Part shown: positions 15,362 through 24,132 of the stretch, in pieces
Position numbering within the stretch: position 1 is the stretch's first letter
Layout of the letters: each line of letters starts with the position of its first letter
Assembly (NCBI RefSeq): GCF_013033515.1
Contig: NZ_WQEG01000007.1
Coordinates: forward strand, 62,001-126,000
Source of the DNA: Ruegeria sp. HKCCA6707
GTDB lineage: Bacteria; Pseudomonadota; Alphaproteobacteria; Rhodobacterales; Rhodobacteraceae
Length of the DNA: 64,000 bases
Direction: 5' to 3'
Translations under genes and position numbers: made by a program
Notes under the pieces: model-generated
The model's database searches: none
What the model saw: the letters and a program-made list of their open reading frames with translations, nothing else
Told to the model about the DNA's origin: nothing

Positions 15362-17550
15362 GCGCGGCCTCCGGTCAGGTCGAGAGCAGCGGTCACGATG
15401 CTCTCTTTCGACGGGAGCGGCGCGGCGTAGGCTGGGCCGGTCGCGATGAAACTGTCCTCAGCCACCACGCGCGCAGTTGGGATCGAGGCGCATTTTTCGG
15501 CAAAGAGTGTTATCAACCCTTCGGACTGGCTGCCGGTGCGGCGGCATTCATCGACGATCAGGATGTGTTTGCACCCTTTGGTGGCCCTGATCAGAGCCTC
15601 AGCGGGCAAAGGCGCCAACCAGCGCATATCAATGATCCGCGTCTTCAGCCCTGCTGCTTCAAGCTCCGGCTGCGCCTGTTTCGACAAATAGTGCCCATTG
15701 CCATAAGTCACGATGGCCAGATCGTCTCCGTCGCCATGCACCCCGACCTCGCCCAGCGCGATGCGCTGATCCGGTGCGGGATATGTCGTCATCCAGCCCC
15801 CATCCTGCGCTGCGTGCAGATCACGCATGGGATAAAGCGCGATGGGCTCAAGGAAGATCACCACCCGCTGCTCCTCCCGCGCCTGCCGCACGCATTCCCG
15901 CAGCATCTGCGCGGCGTCCGCTCCGGTTGAGGGGCAGGCGATGATCACGCCGGGGATGTCGCGCAGAACGGCCAGAGAATTGTCGTTATGGAAATGCCCA
16001 CCAAAGCCCTTTTGGTATCCAAGCCCTGCAATCCGCACCACCATCGGATTGGTGAACTGGCCGTTCGAAAAGAACGGCAAGGTCGCGGCCTCACCCCGGA
16101 TCTGATCCTCGGCATTGTGCAGATAGGCCAGAAACTGGATCTCGGGGATCGGAACGAAACCGTTATGGGCCATCCCGATGGCGAGGCCCAGAATGGACTG
16201 TTCATCCAGCAAGGTGTCGATCACGCGATCCGGACCAAAGCGCTGTTGCAGCTTTTGCGTCACGCCATAGACGCCGCCCTTGCGACCCACATCCTCGCCC
16301 ATGCAGACCACTTCACCATGCTCCAGCATCAGGTCGGTGAGTGCCCAGTTGATCAGACGACTCATGGGTTGCGGCTCTGCCATTGCGCGCATGTCACCGC
16401 CAAAGGCCGACGCGCGCGCGTCGGCGCTGGGGCCATTTGTTGGTTTGCACGGGCGTTTCGGGGGGATCAGGCTGGCCATGACCTGCGCGGCATCTTCCAG
16501 ATGCGGGCGGCGCGCGGCCTCTGCGGCCACCCTGTCTGTGCGGGCGCAGGTATCGGTGTAGATGTGCAGCGCCTGTTCCGGTGTCAGCGCGCCCGCTTGA
16601 TCCAACAGGCGCACGGAATGCAACAGAGGATCGTTGGCCTCATCCGCCTCGACCTCGGATTTCGACATATAGGTCGTCGGCACATCGGCACCGGCATGAC
16701 CGTAAAGTCGCACGGTTTTCAGATGCAGAAACGCAGGCTTCCGGCGTGTGCGGACATAGTCCGCCGCCTCTTGCGCCACGGCAAACGTCTCATAAAGATC
16801 AAGACCGTTGGCCTGGAAATAGCGGATTCCGGGGCGATGCTCCATCGACGCCTGGATCCAGCCTTTTGGTGTCTTGACCGAAATCCCGATCCCGTTGTCC
16901 TCGCAGACAAATAACAGCGGCAGAGGGGTCGATTGCACGCTGGTCCACCCGGCAGTATTGATCGCTCCTTGCGCGGTTGAGTGATTGGCCGAGGCATCGC
17001 CGAAAGAACACATCGCAATCCCGTCTTCGGACAGGCAGCGATGCTCTGGGTCATGTCGCCGCGCCGCGCCCAAGCTGTAAGCTGCACCCACAGCCTTAGG
17101 CAGGTGGCTGGCGATGGTGGACGTCTGAGGCGGGATAGCCAATGCCTTGGAGCCCAGCACCTTGTGCCGTCCGCCCGAGGTTGGATCCTCTTTCGAGCAG
17201 GCAAAACTCAGCAGCATATCCCAGGCGATCTGCTGTCCAGGCACCTGTTCAGCCCGCGCGATCTGGAAGGCTGCATCGCGATAATGCAAAAAGGCGATAT
17301 CCGTCGGGCGCAACGCATGGGCCACGGCGGCCATCCCCTCATGCCCCGAGGAACCAATGGTATAGAACCCCTGCCCCGCTTTCTGCATGGCCCGGCTGGT
17401 CCGGTCCAGCGCACGGCTGAGCACTTGCGACCGAAAAAGCAATACGGCCTCGGCATCGGACAGACCGGATCGCGGCGGCAGCCCTTCGGGCAGATCGCGG
17501 GCACTGACCCGTTTCAGGAAATTCTCATGAACGATCTGCGCGCGATCCAT
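15358..17550 (-). CDS. Fused E1 alpha/beta 2-oxoacid dehydrogenase
   Basis: A 730-residue fusion. The N-terminal half is a thiamine-diphosphate E1 alpha subunit (TIGSSGHEGMAAVAHAL near 60, GDASANHSTAQGAIN near 195, the TPP/Mg motif). The C-terminal half, from about residue 395, is an E1 beta subunit (GEDVGRKGGVYGVTQ near 430, FVPIPEIQFLAYLHNAEDQI near 480, IVDECRRTGSQSEGL near 670). Branched-chain and acetoin/pyruvate E1 enzymes use these two chains separately or fused. The ATG at 17550 has AGAGGAAGG before it. No E2 or E3 gene is nearby, so it either borrows those of another complex or acts without them. It diverges from a LysR gene that may control it. Confidence 0.85.
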   Translation of the reverse strand: MDRAQIVHENFLKRVSARDLPEGLPPRSGLSDAEAVLLFRSQVLSRALDRTSRAMQKAGQGFYTIGSSGHEGMAAVAHALRPTDIAFLHYRDAAFQIARAEQVPGQQIAWDMLLSFACSKEDPTSGGRHKVLGSKALAIPPQTSTIASHLPKAVGAAYSLGAARRHDPEHRCLSEDGIAMCSFGDASANHSTAQGAINTAGWTSVQSTPLPLLFVCEDNGIGISVKTPKGWIQASMEHRPGIRYFQANGLDLYETFAVAQEAADYVRTRRKPAFLHLKTVRLYGHAGADVPTTYMSKSEVEADEANDPLLHSVRLLDQAGALTPEQALHIYTDTCARTDRVAAEAARRPHLEDAAQVMASLIPPKRPCKPTNGPSADARASAFGGDMRAMAEPQPMSRLINWALTDLMLEHGEVVCMGEDVGRKGGVYGVTQKLQQRFGPDRVIDTLLDEQSILGLAIGMAHNGFVPIPEIQFLAYLHNAEDQIRGEAATLPFFSNGQFTNPMVVRIAGLGYQKGFGGHFHNDNSLAVLRDIPGVIIACPSTGADAAQMLRECVRQAREEQRVVIFLEPIALYPMRDLHAAQDGGWMTTYPAPDQRIALGEVGVHGDGDDLAIVTYGNGHYLSKQAQPELEAAGLKTRIIDMRWLAPLPAEALIRATKGCKHILIVDECRRTGSQSEGLITLFAEKCASIPTARVVAEDSFIATGPAYAAPLPSKESIVTAALDLTGGRA

Positions 17551-17721
17551 TGGCCTTCCTCTTTTCGTCAGGCCGAGCAGGCCGGAGACGACATTCTGTT
17601 TGCCGCTCAACTTAGAATCAGCCTGCGCGGTCAGTGCAAGCCTCGACGGCCAGACACTCATCGCGCTGGCGCAAAGGAAAAACCAGTGTTATTGCGTCGG
17701 AAAGGTATGAGGATATGTCAT

Positions 17722-18627
17722 ATGATTGCCCCCCGCCGCTTTCTGCCCTCTGTTTCGTCTCTGCTCGCGCTGGAGGCAGTTGACCGTCTGGGCAGTGCGT
17801 CAGCCGCAGCACAGGAGTTGTCGCTGACGCAAAGCGCGATCAGCCGTCAGTTGAAAACGATGGAGGATCAACTGGGCGTGACCCTGATCGAACGCAGCCA
17901 GATGCGCCTGCACCTGACGCCGGCCGCACAAACCTATGTCGCGACGGCAAGATCGGCCCTGCAGGACCTTGCTCAGGCCGCACTAAACCTCAAGGCCAAC
18001 CCGGTGGGCGGATCGCTGAACCTGTCTATCCTGCCAGCATTTGGCATGCATTGGCTGGCCCCCCGTTTGCTGGATTTTGCACGCAAGCACCCCGAGGTGA
18101 CAGTCAACCTGGGCACACGCCTGCGCCCCTTCGACTTTGCAACCCAAAGCTTTGACGCGGCAATTCATTTCGGACGGCGGGATTGGAGCGGTGTTGAGTA
18201 CCTGCCGATTATGCAGGAAACCATTCTGCCCGTCTGCGCACCAAGCCTGGCCCCGTCCGGGTTCTCCAGCCTGGCGACCCTCGCCAATGCACCCCTGCTG
18301 CATATGGAGACACGCCCGGACGCCTGGGAACATTGGTTCAGCGCGCAAAACCACGTCGCCAGCGGGCTGACTGGTATGCTGTTTGATCAATTTGCAACGA
18401 TGATCCAGGCCACTATTCACGGACTGGGCGTCGCGCTTCTGCCGTCCTATCTGATCCAGGAGGATATCCAAGCCGGACACCTTGTACCGGCCTGGAACGG
18501 TCCGGATGTCAGCTTGGGGGACTACTATCTGGTCTGGCCGACGGGCCGCCCAACCCCCGAACCTCTGCGTTCATTTCGCGCCTGGTTGACCGATCAGCTC
18601 GAAGGCTCAACGCGTCCAGTCAGCTGA
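17722..18627 (+). CDS. LysR-family regulator
   Basis: A 301-residue LysR regulator with the helix-turn-helix over residues 8-65 (FLPSVSSLLALEAV, AQELSLTQSAISRQLKTME) and an effector domain starting near 90 (GGSLNLSILPAFGMHWLAPRL). The ATG at 17722 gives the family-typical N-terminus; an in-frame ATG at 17707 would add five residues. The frame stays open far upstream into 16981, but that part only mirrors the E1 gene. It is divergent from the E1/FabD-like/DAO operon across 171 bases, the classical place for the LysR protein that controls such an operon. Confidence 0.88.
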   Translation: MIAPRRFLPSVSSLLALEAVDRLGSASAAAQELSLTQSAISRQLKTMEDQLGVTLIERSQMRLHLTPAAQTYVATARSALQDLAQAALNLKANPVGGSLNLSILPAFGMHWLAPRLLDFARKHPEVTVNLGTRLRPFDFATQSFDAAIHFGRRDWSGVEYLPIMQETILPVCAPSLAPSGFSSLATLANAPLLHMETRPDAWEHWFSAQNHVASGLTGMLFDQFATMIQATIHGLGVALLPSYLIQEDIQAGHLVPAWNGPDVSLGDYYLVWPTGRPTPEPLRSFRAWLTDQLEGSTRPVS

Positions 18628-18660
18628 GTTCATTGAGACAAAGCGCAAGAGCAAACTGCG

Positions 18661-18766
18661 CGGCCTTCGGCCTTGCGTCCTGCGGACGGCAGGGGGGGCC
18701 GGGCCCGCGCGAGCGTTGCTCGCGCGGGCCCGGCCCAACGGGAGGAGATGTTCCGACTGGAACATC
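18661..18766. repeat. Tandem-hairpin element between convergent genes
   Basis: Four perfect stem-loops follow one another: GGCC-TTC-GGCC (18662-18672), CGTCC-TGC-GGACG (18676-18688), a very stable 18-bp stem with a GTT loop (18697-18735, arms beginning GGCCGGGCCCGCGCGAGC), and GATGTTCC-GACT-GGAACATC (18747-18766). It lies between the ends of the convergent LysR and acyl-CoA dehydrogenase genes. No T-tract follows, so it is not a standard intrinsic terminator. It may be a repeat element or an RNA-stabilising or factor-dependent termination site. Confidence 0.75.
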
Positions 18767-18799
18767 GACGACGGGCGGGAGCTTTACGAGATCAGAGGT

Positions 18800-19957
18800 T
18801 CAGACATCCAGAGAACGCGCAATCAGTTCTTTCATGACCTCATTGGTGCCGCCATAAATCATCTGCACCCGCGCATCCGCGTAAAGCCGAGCGATCGGGT
18901 ATTCCATCATGAAACCATAGCCACCGAACAATTGCAGGCATTCGTGCATGATCTCATTCTGCACTTCCGAGCCCCAGTATTTTACCATCGAAGCAGTGGC
19001 GGCATCCAGCTCTCCGGCCTCGAGCTTGGCGATGCAATCATTCACAAAGCTACGCAACACCTCGGCTTTTGTCTTACATTCGGCCAGCTTGAAGCGGGTG
19101 TTCTGGAAATCCATAACCCGCTGGCCAAATGCCTTACGCTCTTGCACATACTTCACCGTTTCAGTGATAGCAAAATCAATCGCACCCAGCGCCATGATAC
19201 CAATCGACAACCGCTCCCACGGGAGTTGCTTCATCAATTGATAAAAGCCCTGCCCCTCTTCCGGCCCCAACAGGTTGGTCATCGGAACTTTGACATCTTC
19301 AAAGAAGAGCTCTGCTGTGTCGTTGCCCTTCATACCCAGCTTTTTCAGGTTCCGCCCCCTTCGAAACCCTTCGGTGCCTTCGGTTTCAACTGCAATAAGG
19401 GATACGCCCTTGGCCCCGAGTGACTTATCGGTCTTTGCGGCCACAATCACCAGATCTGCCGACTGCCCATTGGTGATGAAGATCTTTGATCCATTCATGC
19501 GATAGGAATTGCCGTCTTTCTCGGCGGTGGTCCGCACGGACTGAACGTCCGAACCGGTGCCTGGCTCGGTCATTGCCAGAGCACCGACCATTTCGCCCGA
19601 AGCCAGCTTGGGCAGCCATTTCTGCTTCTGATCTTCGCTGCCATAAGCCGTCAGATAGTGGATCACGATCGACTGGATGCCATAGCCCCATCCCGCGTCC
19701 CCGCGCGCGGCCTGTTCATAGAGCGTAACAGCGTCAAAGCCCATGCCGCCACCAACGCCTCCATAGGCCTCGTCAATCGATCCGGCCATGAGGCCTGTTT
19801 CGCCCGCCTGCATCCAAAAATCACGATCGACGACGCCGTTTTCGACCCAGGTCTCGACATTGGGCACCAAGGCGTCGTCCATGAACCGGCTCGCCAATTC
19901 GGCGAACATCTTGTGTTCATCGGTAACCCAAGCGGCGGAACTGGTGAAAAGGGACAT
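18800..19957 (-). CDS. Acyl-CoA dehydrogenase
   Basis: A 385-residue FAD-dependent acyl-CoA dehydrogenase that introduces the alpha,beta double bond in beta-oxidation or amino-acid catabolism, passing electrons to ETF. Motifs: ALAMTEPGTGSDVQS near residue 123 and FITNGQSADL near 155 (FAD and substrate binding), RKAFGQRVMDFQ near 270, and the C-terminal YGGTNEVMKELIARSL with the likely catalytic base Glu in GGTNE. The start at 19957 is supported by GGAGG 6 bases upstream; the open frame before it has no homology. It is a single gene. The chain-length preference cannot be read from sequence. Confidence 0.92.
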   Translation of the reverse strand: MSLFTSSAAWVTDEHKMFAELASRFMDDALVPNVETWVENGVVDRDFWMQAGETGLMAGSIDEAYGGVGGGMGFDAVTLYEQAARGDAGWGYGIQSIVIHYLTAYGSEDQKQKWLPKLASGEMVGALAMTEPGTGSDVQSVRTTAEKDGNSYRMNGSKIFITNGQSADLVIVAAKTDKSLGAKGVSLIAVETEGTEGFRRGRNLKKLGMKGNDTAELFFEDVKVPMTNLLGPEEGQGFYQLMKQLPWERLSIGIMALGAIDFAITETVKYVQERKAFGQRVMDFQNTRFKLAECKTKAEVLRSFVNDCIAKLEAGELDAATASMVKYWGSEVQNEIMHECLQLFGGYGFMMEYPIARLYADARVQMIYGGTNEVMKELIARSLDV

Positions 19958-20135
19958 GGCGGCCTCCGTGATGCGTAACATGACAAAAGCTAGCGGACAT
20001 ATAGGCGCCCGCCAATCCGCGTGACGCAGCGTTTGCGAATATCGAAACGCCACGTTTCCCTGAAGGCGATATAGACTCAACCCGCCTATTTTGCACGAAA
20101 CAGTATTTTAGGGCGAAGAATTCGCCTTGCGGCCC

Positions 20136-20166
20136 TTGACCTTCCCGTGACTGGAACCCTCATATA
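20136..20166 (+). promoter_or_regulatory. CueR-type copper promoter of copA
   Basis: TTGACC (20136-20141) and CATATA (20161-20166) are separated by exactly 19 bases, the overlong spacer typical of MerR-family promoters. Within the spacer lies the dyad CCTTCC-CGTGACT-GGAACC, close to the CueR operator CCTTCC-N7-GGAAGG. The regulator gene cueR is the second gene of the same operon. Transcription would begin near 20173. Confidence 0.75.
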
Positions 20167-20196
20167 CAGGCCAAATTGCACAGCGGAACAGTTTTC

Positions 20197-22674
20197 TTGA
20201 CGGCGCAACATCATATAGAGTTCAAGGTTTCCGGCCTCAGCTGCGCGTCATGCGTTCGCCGGGCAGAAGCTGCTTTGCGTACCGTACCGGGGGTCACCGA
20301 CGCTGCGGTCAATTTTGCGACCCACTTGGCGAAGGTCGAATACTTAGGTGACATACCCGCAGTAGAAACCGCGCTGAAAGACGCTGGCTACCCGGCCACA
20401 CGCCTTCAAGCGGATCTGTCAATCGAGGGCATGAGTTGCGCATCATGCGTCGGGCGGATTGAGCGCGCCTTGCTGGCAGTGCCGGGGGTGACAGAGGCCA
20501 ATGTCAATCTGGCAACACGCCAAGCGCGGATAACCTATCTGGAAGGCGCAACCGACCCTGCATCGCTGGCTGCGCGGGTCACAAAAACAGGGTATGCGGC
20601 GCGTACAGTGTCCCCGACGACCGAGGAGGCAGACCAGAGCTATTCTGCCGAATACCAATCACTGAAAAGGGTTACCATTCTTGCTGCGTTGCTGGCCTTG
20701 CCAGTCTTTGTGCTCGAAATGGGCGGGCATATGGTGCCTGCCTTCCATCATTGGATCCACGCCACCATCGGTGAGCAGACCAGCCGATTGATCCAATTCG
20801 CGCTCACCTCGGTGCTGCTGATTGGCCCGGGCCGCATTTTTTATGCCAAGGGCCTTCCGTCACTGCTGAAGGGCACGCCGGATATGAACGCCTTGGTCGC
20901 TTTGGGCACTGGTGCTGCCTATCTCTACTCTGTTGTCGCCTGTTTCGCGCCGCATTGGCTGCCCGAAGGCACCGCAAACGTCTATTTCGAAGCGGCCGCA
21001 GTGATTGTGGTGCTGATCCTTTTGGGGCGCAGTCTTGAGGCTCGGGCCAAGGGCCGTACCGGTGCCGCGATCCGTAAGCTGATCGGATTGCGACCCAATA
21101 CTGTGCAAGTCAAACGCGGAGACTCGTTTGTCGAACTCCCTTTGACCGAAGTGGGTGTGGGGGACGTTCTGATGATCCGCCCGGGCGAGCGCCTTCCGGT
21201 GGATGGCGACGTGCTGGATGGGCGCTCTTATGTCGACGAGAGCATGATCACAGGCGAGCCCGTTCCCATCGGCAAAAAGGCTGGCGACGCGGTTGTCGGT
21301 GGTACGCTGAACGGCACCGGTGCCTTGCAGATACGCGCGACCAAAGTTGGCGCGGATACGGTTCTGGCGCAGATCATCAGGATGGTGCAACAGGCTCAGG
21401 GCGCTAAACTGCCGATACAGGGCGTGGTTGACAGGATTACCTTATGGTTTGTGCCCGCCGTCATTGCTGTCGCCTGCGCAACGGTACTGATCTGGCTGGC
21501 TGTGGGACCTACCCCGGCCCTGCCCTTGGCACTGGTGGCCGGTGTGTCGGTTCTGATCATCGCCTGCCCCTGTGCAATGGGGCTGGCGACACCCACTTCG
21601 ATCATGGTGGGCACCGGGCGCGCGGCAGAACTGGGTGTGTTGTTCCGCAAAGGCGATGCGCTGCAACATTTGCAGCAGGCGAAACTCATCGCCTTCGATA
21701 AGACTGGCACGCTAACCCAAGGACGTCCGGAATTGGTCGAGATGACACTGGCCAATGGGGTCCAGAAAATTGATGTGCTGCGTCTTGCGGCGGCAGCGGA
21801 AGCGCAGTCCGAGCATCCTATTTCGCAGGCCATCACGCGCGCCGGTCCTGCTAGGCTGCCCAAAGTGTCTGAGTTCCAGTCCCTGACGGGACGCGGTTTG
21901 AGCGCCAAGGTCGAAGACCACACAGTTCTGATCGGCTCGGATCGTCTGATGCATGACAATGCTATCGACCTTTCCGATCTGGCCGATACCGCCGCAAGCT
22001 ATGCCGATAGCGGTGCGACCCCGGTCTATGTGGCCATCGACGGGCTCGCCGCTGCGGCGCTATCGGTTGCTGACCCGATCAAGCCGGGCACATCCGAGGC
22101 TCTGGTGCGGTTGCGCCAGATGGGCCTCACGGTGGCCATGATCACCGGAGACAATACCCGGACTGCTCGGTCTTTGGCCGATACTCTGGGCATCGAAATC
22201 GTAACCGCCGAGGTGTTACCTTCTGGCAAGGTCGAGGCGGTCGAAGCGCTGAAACGCCAGCATGGCACGCTGGCCTATGTTGGTGACGGGATAAACGACG
22301 CCCCGGCCTTGGCCACAGCAGATATTGGCCTTGCCATCGGTACGGGTACGGATGTCGCGGTCGAGACCGCAGACGTGGTGTTGATGTCAGGCGATCTGCG
22401 CGGTGTGGCCAACGCGGTCGAGATCAGCCGCCGCACCCTTCGCAATATCCGTCAGAACCTGGGCTGGGCCTTTGGCTACAACGTGTTGCTGATCCCTGTC
22501 GCCGCCGGGGCGCTCTATCCCTTTGGCGGTCATCTGCTGTCACCGGCGCTGGCGGCGGGGGCCATGGCCTTGTCCAGCGTCTTTGTCGTCTCGAACGCGC
22601 TGCGTCTGCGCCGAGTGCAGGCAAGCGTGCCAGATACATCCCCTGCAACACAGGGCCAGAAGGCTCACGCATGA
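20197..22674 (+). CDS. copA: Cu(+)-exporting P1B-type ATPase
   Basis: About 825 residues. Two N-terminal heavy-metal domains carry GLSCASC and GMSCASC (near residues 12 and 79), then come eight membrane helices with the metal-transport motif CPC in IIACPCAMGLATPTS, the phosphatase loop TGE in MITGEPVP, the phosphorylation site DKTGTLT, the SEHPIS motif of P1B pumps and GDGINDAPAL. This is the pattern of CopA, which exports Cu(I) from the cytoplasm. No ATG fits: TTG 20197 is chosen because the predicted transcript starts near 20173, while TTG 20176 would be almost leaderless. It overlaps cueR by 4 bases. The copper-type promoter upstream agrees with the assignment. Confidence 0.93.
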   Translation: MTAQHHIEFKVSGLSCASCVRRAEAALRTVPGVTDAAVNFATHLAKVEYLGDIPAVETALKDAGYPATRLQADLSIEGMSCASCVGRIERALLAVPGVTEANVNLATRQARITYLEGATDPASLAARVTKTGYAARTVSPTTEEADQSYSAEYQSLKRVTILAALLALPVFVLEMGGHMVPAFHHWIHATIGEQTSRLIQFALTSVLLIGPGRIFYAKGLPSLLKGTPDMNALVALGTGAAYLYSVVACFAPHWLPEGTANVYFEAAAVIVVLILLGRSLEARAKGRTGAAIRKLIGLRPNTVQVKRGDSFVELPLTEVGVGDVLMIRPGERLPVDGDVLDGRSYVDESMITGEPVPIGKKAGDAVVGGTLNGTGALQIRATKVGADTVLAQIIRMVQQAQGAKLPIQGVVDRITLWFVPAVIAVACATVLIWLAVGPTPALPLALVAGVSVLIIACPCAMGLATPTSIMVGTGRAAELGVLFRKGDALQHLQQAKLIAFDKTGTLTQGRPELVEMTLANGVQKIDVLRLAAAAEAQSEHPISQAITRAGPARLPKVSEFQSLTGRGLSAKVEDHTVLIGSDRLMHDNAIDLSDLADTAASYADSGATPVYVAIDGLAAAALSVADPIKPGTSEALVRLRQMGLTVAMITGDNTRTARSLADTLGIEIVTAEVLPSGKVEAVEALKRQHGTLAYVGDGINDAPALATADIGLAIGTGTDVAVETADVVLMSGDLRGVANAVEISRRTLRNIRQNLGWAFGYNVLLIPVAAGALYPFGGHLLSPALAAGAMALSSVFVVSNALRLRRVQASVPDTSPATQGQKAHA

Positions 22675-23060
22675 ATATCGGAGACGTTGCCAACAAGACC
22701 GGCCTGCCAGCCAAGACGATCCGTTATTACGAAGAGATCGATCTGATCAAACCACTGCGCGACACCAATGGCTATCGCCAGTTTCGGGATCAGGACGTGC
22801 ACAAGCTGGCCTTTCTGGGCCGCGCACGCACGCTAGGGTTCACCATCGAAGACTGCCGCGCCCTGCTTGCTCTTTACGAAGATGAAAGCCGCGCCAGTGC
22901 GGATGTAAAACGCATTGCCCGTGATCACCTGTCTCAGATCGAGGCCAAGATTGCGGATCTGCGCGCGATGCGCGACACGCTCAGCCATTTGATCGAGGCC
23001 TGCGCAGGCGACACCCGCCCCGATTGCCCGATCCTGAAGGATCTGGGTGGGAAAAGCTGA
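22671..23060 (+). CDS. cueR: Copper-responsive MerR-family regulator
   Basis: A 129-residue MerR-family activator. The helix-turn-helix and wing cover residues 1-70 (MNIGDVANKTGLPAKTIRYY), followed by the dimerisation helix, and the metal loop carries C111 and C119 spaced CxxxxxxxC (CAGDTRPDC), the Cu(I)-binding arrangement of CueR. Its ATG overlaps the copA stop as ATGA. It should sense cytoplasmic Cu(I) and activate the 19-bp-spacer promoter in front of copA, and so also its own expression. Confidence 0.93.
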   Translation: MNIGDVANKTGLPAKTIRYYEEIDLIKPLRDTNGYRQFRDQDVHKLAFLGRARTLGFTIEDCRALLALYEDESRASADVKRIARDHLSQIEAKIADLRAMRDTLSHLIEACAGDTRPDCPILKDLGGKS

Positions 23061-23164
23061 CGCCGGGGTTGCCCTTTGTGGCCAGCTTTGCTTTGTCTTC
23101 GCTCAAAGCACGGGTCACTCGCCTATGAGCGCTGCTGACCACGAAGGTGGAGAGGATTTCACAA

Positions 23165-24037
23165 ATGGCAAAAGTCGCGTTCCTTGGCCTGGGTGTCATG
23201 GGCTATCCAATGGCTGGGCACCTGCAGGCCGCAGGTTATGACGTTACCGTCTATAACCGCACCGCAAGCAAGGCCGAGGCCTGGGTGGACCAGCATGGCG
23301 GCGCGATGGCCGCTACACCGAAAGAAGCCGCGACAGGAGCGGATTTCGTCATGGCCTGCGTCGGCAATGACGATGATCTGCGGTCTGTCTGCACCGGTGA
23401 GTCCGGCGCGTTTCATGGCATGACAGCGGGAGCCACTTTCGTTGATCACACCACCGTTTCGGCCAAGGTCACGCGCGAGCTGTACGAAGCAGCGCAGGCA
23501 AAAGGTCTGGGCTTTGTTGACGCGCCGATCTCTGGCGGTCAGGCAGGGGCGGAAAATGCCGTACTGTCGATCATGTGCGGTGGCGATCAGCCTGTATTTG
23601 ATGCGGCCGAACCGGTGATGCAGGTCTATTCTAAGATTTGCCGCCGCATCGGCGAGAGCGGTGCCGGACAGATGACCAAAATGTGCAACCAGATCGCGAT
23701 TGCCGGTCTGGTTCAGGGCCTGAGCGAAGCGCTCCATTTTGCCGAGAAGGCCGGGCTGGACGGGCGTGCCGTGGTTGAGGTGATTAGCCAGGGCGCGGCG
23801 GGCAGTTGGCAGATGGCCAACCGCTATGAAACCATGCTGGACGATCACTTTGATCATGGGTTTGCTGTGGACTGGATGCGCAAGGATCTGGGCATCTGCC
23901 TCGACACCGCCGATGAGACAGGGGCATCCCTGCCTGTGACCGCTCTGGTGGATCAGTTCTATAAGGACGTCCAAAAACTGGGCGGGGGGCGGTGGGACAC
24001 CTCGTCCCTGATCAAGCGCCTGCGCGCGCTTGGCTAG
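23165..24037 (+). CDS. Beta-hydroxyacid dehydrogenase, NAD(P)-dependent
   Basis: A 290-residue enzyme of the 3-hydroxyisobutyrate / tartronate-semialdehyde reductase family. Motifs: Rossmann AFLGLGVMGYPMAGHL (residues 5-20), substrate motif DAPISGGQAGAENAVLSIM near 125, catalytic lysine in GAGQMTKMCNQIAIAG near 175, and the cofactor motif LGICLDTADETGASLPVT near 243. The ATG at 23165 follows GGAGAGGA. Family members oxidise or reduce short beta-hydroxy acids; which one cannot be told here. It stands alone behind cueR and is followed by a hairpin. Confidence 0.88.
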   Translation: MAKVAFLGLGVMGYPMAGHLQAAGYDVTVYNRTASKAEAWVDQHGGAMAATPKEAATGADFVMACVGNDDDLRSVCTGESGAFHGMTAGATFVDHTTVSAKVTRELYEAAQAKGLGFVDAPISGGQAGAENAVLSIMCGGDQPVFDAAEPVMQVYSKICRRIGESGAGQMTKMCNQIAIAGLVQGLSEALHFAEKAGLDGRAVVEVISQGAAGSWQMANRYETMLDDHFDHGFAVDWMRKDLGICLDTADETGASLPVTALVDQFYKDVQKLGGGRWDTSSLIKRLRALG

Positions 24038-24061
24038 GCAGACAATGGGGGGCTGTCTGCC
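24037..24061 (+). terminator. Hairpin after the beta-hydroxyacid dehydrogenase gene
   Basis: A perfect 8-bp stem GGCAGACA / TGTCTGCC with a G-rich 9-base loop begins at the stop codon. There is no immediate T-run (a run of seven T comes about 18 bases later), so termination strength is uncertain. Confidence 0.4.
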
Positions 24062-24132
24062 CCCGTTGCGACAAGCGCGATTTTTTTCCACCAGATGAGG
24101 CGGAGCCCGACTGTTGAATGGCAGAGGTGTAG

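Noticed and set aside
16981..17721. Upstream extension of the second LysR frame
   Set aside because: It mirrors the E1 gene on the opposite strand and codes for nothing recognisable; the LysR domain starts at 17722.
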